From the NCBI GenBank assembly GCA_030490835.1, contig CM059972.1, positions 11,438,264 to 11,502,263 of the forward strand: a stretch of 64,000 nucleotides of DNA, given 5' to 3'. The notes below the pieces were generated by a model. The model made no database searches and was not told where the DNA came from. It saw only the letters and a list, made by a program, of their open reading frames with translations. This document shows positions 56,735-64,000 of this stretch, in pieces. This DNA is from Annona cherimola (taxonomy: Eukaryota > Streptophyta > Magnoliopsida > Magnoliales > Annonaceae). Position numbers and translations under genes: made by a program. Each line of letters begins with the position of its first letter. Positions within the stretch are counted from its first letter, which is position 1.

Positions 56735-56955
56735 GATGATGTGATATAATAAGAGTAACAATGATGAGGGGTAAAGAGTATAAAGTTAAAATAAATAAAT
56801 TAGTTGTATGAATTGTTGTATAGAAATGATTGAAAAGTAGAATAGTTGTAAGCGAAAGAATGAAACAATTATTAAAAATATGGTAGTTATGGAGATGAAA
56901 AGGTTTTAAATTGAAAAGTTTTAACTTGACATTTTATACTTATTGTCAAACCCAT
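56735..56955 (-). repeat. Tourist-like MITE, inverted and eroded
   Basis: Contains 'gatgtgatataataagagta' and 'aaagttaaaataaataaatt' and ends 'tacttattgtcaaaccc', the family blocks in reverse. Confidence 0.5.
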
Positions 56956-56999
56956 CGATTGCAACAAATGCAAGTTTCTATTTATTACTGGTAACAGTG

Positions 57000-58920
57000 T
57001 ACCCGACTCTGCAGAGCTTCGGTGCAAGCAGGTACAAAAATCCATTTATTATTATTATTATTGAAATTTTTTTATATATATGTTAATTTAAGTTTATTGA
57101 ACATGTGTATCAAATTTTACTTTTTTTAGATTTTTTTAGATTTTTTTAACATCATTGGCAATTTTTATAATTACTTATTTTTAAAAATTCAAAAAAATAT
57201 TTAAAATATCAAAAATGGTTAAACTTGATATACATGTTCAATACACTTAGATTAACAGTTTTATAAAAAAGGGTGATTTGCATATATACCCACATAATTT
57301 GATTGAAATTGCAAATATATCCACATAATTTCACGAATTGCATATTACCCTCATATAGTTTAATCAAAATCGCATATAACCTCCACATTAACAGTTGTCG
57401 TCAAATGGAAGACTGTGAAATGTTAGTAAATTATTTTATTTCCTAAAATGCCCTTGAAAACCACTTCTCTCTTCCATTTTCGTCTAAGATTTCTTAATTT
57501 CTCCTTTGCCTCGTCTCTTCCGGTAAATTTTTATTAGTTTCTTGGAGTTGGAGATTTCTGAAGAAAAAAAATGAGAGAGTTTGATAGATCTCTGACAGCA
57601 GTGTAACCCAAAAGCAATTGTCCTTGTGGAGTTGTGTTCTATTATTTTTTGCATATGCTTCATCTAGATCATGGTGGTGTTTTAAAGGGACGAGTAATAG
57701 ATTTTTTTAGTCTTAATCTAGTGAATTACTGTTATCGATTTTTTCCTCTCAATTTCTGGTAAATCCGATGTCCCATCCTTTTCATGGTTGTGGTTTCTGC
57801 ATCCTTAGACAACGATCTTTAATGCCTACTTTTATGGCCTCCTTCCATGGCCAATAAATCCAATGGGAAAAACTCATCTTCTTTCATAACTCACGCCCCA
57901 TAGTAATCCTGGTTTAACTCCAAACAGAGTTTGAAAATTCCAATCCAATGCTCATTATGGAAGCCCCTTGCATGACAAGCTATACTGTGGATCAAAATCT
58001 ATTATTTCCTATGGAAGCATTCATGTCGATTATGCCACTATTTGATGTCGCCATATCCATATTGGTCGGCATGCACTCTTTTTATTATTGCCCAAAATCC
58101 ATTAAGTTAAAAAATCTGATTAGAAATATACATGACAAGTAGGCGCTGCAAGGGCTTGAAATTTCAATTCCTGAAGCATGCCAAGGGGGATGAGGAGAAG
58201 AGAGAGATCAAATTAAGTGCAGTCGTCGTCGAAACAGATGGTGGCCAGCGACTTCCCTTTCTCCCCTTCCATGACCATGGTTTGCACAAATGGGAGGGGG
58301 GTTTTTCTAAAATCTCTATCCATATAATAAAGCCTCCACAGTCTACACTTCGTGGGGACTGTTTTCAAAATTTCCCATATTATTTAATCTGACGGCACAC
58401 ATTTTCGTCGCCCGTTCCGACAGATGAAAACGAAAGGAGATAATCTCTACTTCTGTGGGGACACATATGATCAACACTGTTTTTTCGCCGTGTAGATTTT
58501 ACGAGCACGATAGAGTGGCTTTTCCAGTGAGAATCTTGAGCTATGACGCTGTATTGGTACATGCTTCTCTTATGGTTGCTGGCCTTCGATTCAAACCAAA
58601 ACTGTGTTGCTTAACTTTGGGAAAAAGGATAGGATTGCTAAAGAGAAGAGAGAAGTGGTTTTCAAGGGCATTTTAGGAAATAAAATAATTCACTAATGTT
58701 CTACAGTCTTCCATTTGACGACAACGATTAATGTGGGGCTTATATGCAATTCAGATTAAACTATATAGGGATAATATGCTATTCGTGAAACTATGTAGGT
58801 ATATTTGTAATTTTAATTAAACTATGTAGGTATATATGCAAATTATCCTAAAAAATTTAAAAAAATAATAAAAATGGCTTAAATACACCCAGGTACACTG
58901 AAGCTAAGTGCACCCGGGTG
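57000..58920. repeat. Foldback-type element split by a Mutator-like element
   Basis: The left part (57000-57270) carries 'ggttaaacttgatatacatg' and an end with 'gtgtacccgac...agcttcggtg'; the right part (58849-58920) ends 'cactgaagctaagtgcaccc', an inverted match. A 7-bp 'taaaaaa' borders the inserted Mutator-like element on both sides. Confidence 0.45.
57271..58848. mobile_element. Mutator-like element with ~200-bp inverted repeats
   Basis: The first ~200 bp (GGGTGATTTGCATATATACC onward) and the reverse complement of the last ~200 bp (GGATAATTTGCATATATACC onward) are about 85 percent alike, ending with a shared 'aaaatgcccttgaaaaccac'. The 1.2-kb interior is GC-richer than its surroundings and may hold captured host sequence, but no protein could be recognised and no transposase is present. 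Confidence 0.75.
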
Positions 58921-59344
58921 TATTAAATCACCTTCCTTTATTATTAGGCGTATGAAGGAGACAGGATGATAAAAGAAAAGGTGGGAAGAGTGATGTGATA
59001 AGAGAAAAGATATGAGAGTGATGTGACAATACATAAGTAATGATTAAGACTAAAAGATTGTTGTGCAGAAATGTATGAAATTGATTGAAAGATAAGATAT
59101 CTGTATTAAAATATATGCAAAAATAATTAAAAGTTAGAATAATTGCATAGAAAATGGGTGAAAAAGTTATTTGGAAATATTTTTTGTGTTTACCATACAC
59201 ACTTATGTTTTAAATATTTGTTTAGTAAACTGGAAAAATGTGGGAAAAAGTTGATGAAAATATTTTTGAAATAGACATGATAATGAAATGATAAGAGAGG
59301 GATAAAGATGTGAAAATATTATGGCATTTAATTCCATGCATGTG
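58921..59344. other. A/T-rich repeat debris
   Basis: Resembles 40130-40450 ('taaaagattgt', 'aaaatgggtgaaaaagttat', 'ttaaatatttgtttagtaaa'), so it is another part shared by the spacers before hydrolase copies 2 and 3. Confidence 0.45.
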
Positions 59345-59690
59345 GGTGCAAAAATCTATTTTTAAATTTTTTTTTGAAAATTTTTATACAACCATTAATT
59401 TAAGTATTAACATATGTATTAATTTTTACCATTTTGAAGATTCAGATTTTTTTAGATTTTTTTTAAATTAGTGGCATCTTTTAATTTTTTGTATTTTTAA
59501 AATTAGTGGCATTTTTTAATTTTGAATTATGAAAATGCCACCAATTTTAAAAAATCTAAAAAACTACAAATCTCTAAAAATAGTAAAAATTGATACACAT
59601 ATTAAATATATCTAGATTAATATTTGTATAAAAATATTTAAAAAATTAAAAAATAGATTTTTGCACCGAAGTCCACCTACCCAAATATTA
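59345..59690. repeat. Foldback element
   Basis: Inverted arms: 'tttgaaaatttttatacaac' on the left and 'tttgtataaaaatatttaaa' on the right, with 'aaaattgatacacatattaa' as the family motif and a centre near 59525. Confidence 0.6.
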
Positions 59691-59729
59691 TAGAGTGTAT
59701 TCAAGAAATGACAAACTTTTGAATGAAAA

Positions 59730-59990
59730 GTTTTTTTAATAAAATTTTTTAAATTAAAAGAAAATATTGTAATGCGATAAGGGTAAATAATGAAGAGCAA
59801 ATAAAATAAATTTATAATAAATAAGTTAATTATGTTAGTAGTTACGTAGAAATGATAAAAAAGTAGGATAATTATATAAAAAAATATTTAAAAATAATTA
59901 AAAAAAATATGATAGTTACACCGAGAGCAAAAAGTTTTAAATTGAAAATTTTAGTTTGACATTCTTTGCTTATTACCAAACACAACCGTA
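59730..59990 (-). repeat. Tourist-like MITE, inverted and eroded
   Basis: Family blocks in reverse ('attgtaatgcgataagggta', 'cgagagcaaaaagttttaaa') and an end 'ttaccaaacacaacc'. Confidence 0.5.
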
Positions 59991-60359
59991 ATTACAAAAA
60001 AAAAATGTGCGGAAAAGATGCATTTTTTTTGGGCCAAACGAAAACGGTCGAAACCCCAGAAGAGTCTGTAATTAATACGAATCATTTTAATGACTGCATT
60101 TAGCAACTCAGTTGAGAGGTCCTCCTCAACGTCCTCACATAATGACGTTAATTTTAATTAGCGTAAAAGTTTTTCATATGGGAGAAGTAAATATGAATAT
60201 AAGGTTAATACAAATTATGTAATTGCATGTAAAGTTACAAAAAGGTATTTAAAAAATAGAATAATTATATAGAAAGATATAAAGAAATAATTTAGAAAGT
60301 TGAGGATTGAAAAAAAAAATAGTAGTTTTGATCCAGAAGCTTTGCGTGAACAAATTTTA

Positions 60360-60638
60360 GGTGTATTTGGGAATGGATAAAATTTTTGATGAAAAGTTAT
60401 AGAGATGAGAAGTTGTCAAATGATGTGATATGATAGGGGTAATTATGATGAATAAATAGGATAAAGTTGAAATATATAAGATAGTTGTGTTGGTAGTTGT
60501 GTAGAAATAATTAAAAAGTACGGTAGTTATATAGAAAAAATGTGAAAAAATGATTAAAAAATAGGATAGATACGTAGAGTAAAAAATTTTAAATTGAATT
60601 TTAACATGACAACTTTTTGTCGTTACCACCGATACACC
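60360..60638 (-). repeat. Tourist-like MITE upstream of hydrolase copy 3
   Basis: Begins GGTGTATTTGGGAATGG and ends TTACCACCGATACACC, with reverse-oriented family blocks ('gtcaaatgatgtgatatgat'). Confidence 0.65.
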
Positions 60639-60736
60639 ATTCATGAATGATTGAATAGAAACACACGCCCTTAGCGAACAACATGCGACTGGTCAGCCAG
60701 TCTTCCGTCATCCGCGGACTATAGTGCTAACGTGGC

Positions 60737-60743
60737 TATAAAA
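60737..60743 (+). promoter_or_regulatory. TATA box of hydrolase copy 3
   Basis: TATAAAA in GTGGCTATAAAAATTTCGCC, 91 bp before the ATG; matches the box of copy 2 at 41243. Confidence 0.7.
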
Positions 60744-60827
60744 ATTTCGCCTCCGCCTCCTCAGTCCCCCGCGCTTTTCTCCTCATCTGTCGCTGGCTAG
60801 TGCTGAGAGTGGCCAGAGCAATCCGAA

Positions 60828-61774
60828 ATGGCGAGCTCCCAGTGCTGTGAAAATCCTCCCGTCTTGAGCCCCACCTGTGGCGAGGGCACCGTAGAGGAAA
60901 TCGCAGGACTCAAGTCCTACGTCAACTGTCCTTCCAATTCCAAGCACGCCGTTCTTCTCGCTTCTGATATTTTCGGTAAACACTCTCATTCGTTCTCTCA
61001 AACTCAACGCTGTTTCTGAGTTTTAAATTTTTTAAATTATTAAAATTTATTCAGCATGTGAAGCTTTGCTTGAGTGTTCGATGTTTCGTGTGACTTCGAC
61101 CTCAGGATGTTCTGAATTGTGATTTTGGCTCGGTTGTTTCTTTCGTCGTTGACTCATTTCCATGTGGGTATTGCATCGTTTCAGTTCATTTCACTGTCGA
61201 TGATGGAATCCCTGATGGCCCTTTTTATTCTCATGGATAATATATTTCTTCATCTCTGTGTGTGTTGTTATTTTGATGATTACGGAAATATCAGATTTTT
61301 TTCCCTTATACTTTTACTATGGAAATGAGAAAGTTGTTTATGATTTCCTGTAGTTCTCATTCCTTCTTTCCTTGAGATTTGTGCTCTTATTACTATTACA
61401 ACACCAGTTCTCTTTTTATTTATTTTAGCCCCTCTTTTGCGTGGGTAAGTGGAAAGATTATTTGCTTCCAAGAGATTTGGGACCCTGTCCTTGTCCCCGT
61501 TTGTGTGGCGCCTTTGGTGATCACTTGTATGATAATGCTGATGAACTACATATATTCAATCTCATAGCAATTAGACCATCATAGCTCAGAATATTGAGGA
61601 CGAGTAACAAAGGTATAATTTAATCACAAATTTAATAACATTTTAATTTTAAAAAAATCCAAAGCAATCAGTTTTCCTGATTATACTGAATTTCAACAAT
61701 TTGTTCAATGTGCATGTGTGTTTCACTCGGGACGGATTGATTTTATCTATTTATGCATGTATTAGTTGTTATTA

Positions 61775-61809
<35 letters not shown>

Positions 61810-63603
61810 GGATGCCAAAGCCATAAACTGAACTACTGTCATCTTTGCCCCTAATGGCTTCAATTTATTGATTTGCAGGATTTGAAGCACCTAAGTTGAG
61901 GTATTTCTATTCTTCTCTACATTCTAGTCTCATTAGGGCGTGTTTGGTGAACTAAAAAAAAATAAAATTCATAAACTTGTTTATACAATTATCTTACTTT
62001 TCAATCGTTCCTACTCATCTTTCCGTACAACTTCCCTACTTTTGAATCATTTTTATACATTTTTCCATACAACTACACTTTATTCCCCATTATTACCTCT
62101 ATCTTGTCACATTACTGTGTCATTTTTTCCGATTTTTTCTCCACAACAACTCTTCCATTTTTTTTCCAGATTGCCAAATCCACCTATTTAATGTTTTAAA
62201 TTTTACAATGAGATGATGAATGCCAGTTCTATATTAGGTTCTAGTAGTTGGTGTCTGGATGAGTGATCAACTTATAATTATTCAGGCTATGGACAAGCGT
62301 TGAGCATATGGTAGACTGTGTTGAATTGGATTCTAAATCATAGTGGAGGTTCAACTGTATTTGCTCATAACAAAAATTAGTCCCCATTTTCTGACATCTC
62401 CACTTTCATTTTAATTTTGATTCCCCTTTCCAACTATCGAAACATGCCCTAGTGTGGTCTTTGATATAGAATAGTGCTGGGATAGACATAATCTCAAATG
62501 GGGTTGCTTGTTTGGAGTACATTCCAACATTACGTGGTAGGTGTTTTGTTTACGAAGACCAACTTAATAGGGCATTAATATACTTTTTATTCTCATTCAA
62601 TTGCATCGATAATTTTTCTACATTTTCTGCAGTCAAGCTTACCAATAATCTTAGGGCCTGTTTCAAATAATACAAAATTTTTAGATGAAATTTGTCTTTG
62701 GGAAGAGAATGTAATGATGTGTTTTGGAAATAGGAAAAGTTGTATTGGAAATTGAAAAAATAATCTCGAGAATTAGAAAATTATCATGGGAACGGAGATA
62801 CAGTTTCAATTCAAGAATCTTGTATGGCTTGAAACATGCCCCTTTTTCTCACAGTCAAGGCCTTTTTTAGCACCCAACACCTTTTCCACAATTCTTATTC
62901 TTTTTTATCTTTATTCTATTCCCCTGTTGTCTTTATCCTGTTATCTTACGAGCATATTTTCACATCTTGCTAAGATTATATATTTCTATTATCTATACAG
63001 TCACAACATTGTCACCTCCTAGGGATTTTTGAAGTTGGTATTAATTAGTTGAGATATTCAGTATTTGTGTGATCAAATCTGGTTATCTGGGATAAGTTAT
63101 AATGAAGATGAAGACAGAAAATTGTGCATGGCCTTTTCACATGTGCTGCTTTGACAGGAAAGCAATCCATGCATGCGTAACCATCTTCCTTTTGTAATTT
63201 GATAATTCATTCTCACAGTTTTTTTCCTCTGGAAGGGGAGACCTTCACATGTGGTTGCCGAGCCTTTCCTCTGTCTCAATGATTCTTTCAATCCCTTTGT
63301 CGGAACTTCTGAATTTTTGGACTCTGTCTTTCTACTAAATTATGCAAGGATCTATGATAAATTGCACTCTTAAAAGTCCCTGGTAGACCCAATGAATATT
63401 TTCTTGGATTGCTCAGAATGATATACCTTAGCCTCCCTTATCCATCAGTGAAGTAATGCTTCCTTCTACTTTACAGGAAGCTTGCAGACAAAGTTGCAAC
63501 TGCAGGGTTCTGTGCAGTTGTTCCTGACTTCATGCATGGGGATCCATATGATCCTAGTAATACCAGTAGACCATTGATGGAGTGGTTAAAAGACCATGGA
63601 GTG
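60828..63603 (+). CDS. Dienelactone hydrolase family protein, copy 3 (5' part; runs off the window)
   Basis: Exons 1-3 of a third copy: 60828-60975, 61879-61900 (22 nt), 63477-63603, with the same lengths and phases as copies 1 and 2. They encode 99 residues from MASSQCCENPPVLS to EWLKDHGV, including GFEAPKLRKLADKV and FMHGDPYDPSN. Exons 4-7, with the nucleophile Cys and the Asp and His of the triad, should begin near 64850 if intron 3 has the length seen in copy 2, so completeness cannot be judged. It is closest to copy 2 in exon 3 and in its introns. A TATA box lies 91 bp upstream. Confidence 0.9.
61768..61811. repeat. (TTG)n(GGT)n microsatellite
   Basis: Trinucleotide run in intron 1 of copy 3, at the place of the longer run in copy 2. 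Confidence 0.9.
62226..62560. repeat. Single intron 2 segment equivalent to the duplicated unit of copy 1
   Basis: Matches 31621-31957 ('ggttctagtagttggtgtct', 'aaatcatagtgg'). Present once here and absent from copy 2, which indicates the ancestral single state. Confidence 0.8.
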
Positions 63604-64000
63604 GTTTGTTTCTTTCCATTAAGCATTTTTTTTTCAAAGCTCTTGATGGCTGTTCCATATTGATGTCACTTGATTACTTCCATGACCTGTGAAGTCTAGT
63701 ATCTCGTTTTGAGTGGAAATTGTTTATTTATGCAAAAGAAAAAGAAGGGCACGTGAGCTTCATCACATATGGTTATTAGAGTATTACATCTGTTAATTTA
63801 ATTAAGAAATCACTCATGAATAGACATTTTCCTGTCGAAATGCACTATCATCATTGTCTGTCTTTCAGATGGATGAATTATTAAGCTAGTTGGCAAAGTG
63901 CTTGCCACATAAATTAACATTTTGCACGTTTTACTTGATTGATTGAGAATTATTTGTACTTGCACCAATTCTGGCAAACTCATTCCTTGTGCCTCTAGGC
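63604..64000 (+). other. Intron 3 of hydrolase copy 3 (incomplete)
   Basis: Similar to intron 3 of copy 2 from 43515, for example 'gaagggcacgtgagcttcat' and 'gatggatgaattattaagct'. The window ends inside it. Confidence 0.85.

Overview
The window is nuclear DNA of a flowering plant. It shows long GT-AG (and GC-AG) introns, A/T-rich gene-poor intergenic DNA, many small inverted-repeat elements, hAT, Mutator-like and LINE relics, and two plant housekeeping gene families. The species cannot be named from the sequence. All similarity statements come from reading and memory; no database was searched.

Layout. 1-11956: no gene seen; A/T-rich DNA with palindromic and Tourist-like small elements and short tandem repeats. 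11957-18572 (minus): a complete nine-exon gene for the small (R2) subunit of class I ribonucleotide reductase (346 aa, all iron ligands and the radical tyrosine present), with a non-autonomous hAT element in intron 4. 19469-24362: a complete hAT transposon bounded by a perfect 8-bp target duplication. It carries an apparently intact two-exon BED-finger transposase (702 aa), telomere-like GGGTTA repeats at its 3' end, and, in its 5' third, a broken copy of the N-terminal ectodomain of a BRL1-like leucine-rich-repeat receptor kinase. 24969-29283: a nest of transposons, namely a Mutator-like element with long inverted repeats, a second hAT-type element (26570-28859) holding a piece of a cellular gene, and two more 0.7-kb relatives of the big hAT.

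30353-64000 (plus): a tandem array of dienelactone-hydrolase-family (alpha/beta hydrolase) genes. Copy 1 (30353-36176) and copy 2 (41332-46901) are complete, with seven exons and 239 aa; copy 3 (60828 onward) runs off the window after exon 3. All copies share exon phases and a 22-nt micro-exon, and both complete copies have the same GC-AG intron. Spacers contain detached pieces of the duplicated unit: an orphan 3' flank at about 47890-51550, upstream modules at 39181-39620 and 54306-56710, and a 2.1-kb tandem duplication at 52466-56450. DNA upstream of the reductase gene reappears inverted at 51840-52760, and that copy is the empty pre-insertion site of the big hAT transposon.

The reductase (dNTP synthesis) and the hydrolases are not known to act in one pathway. 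Their proximity is best read as inherited gene order, and the history of the locus as tandem duplication followed by heavy transposon insertion.
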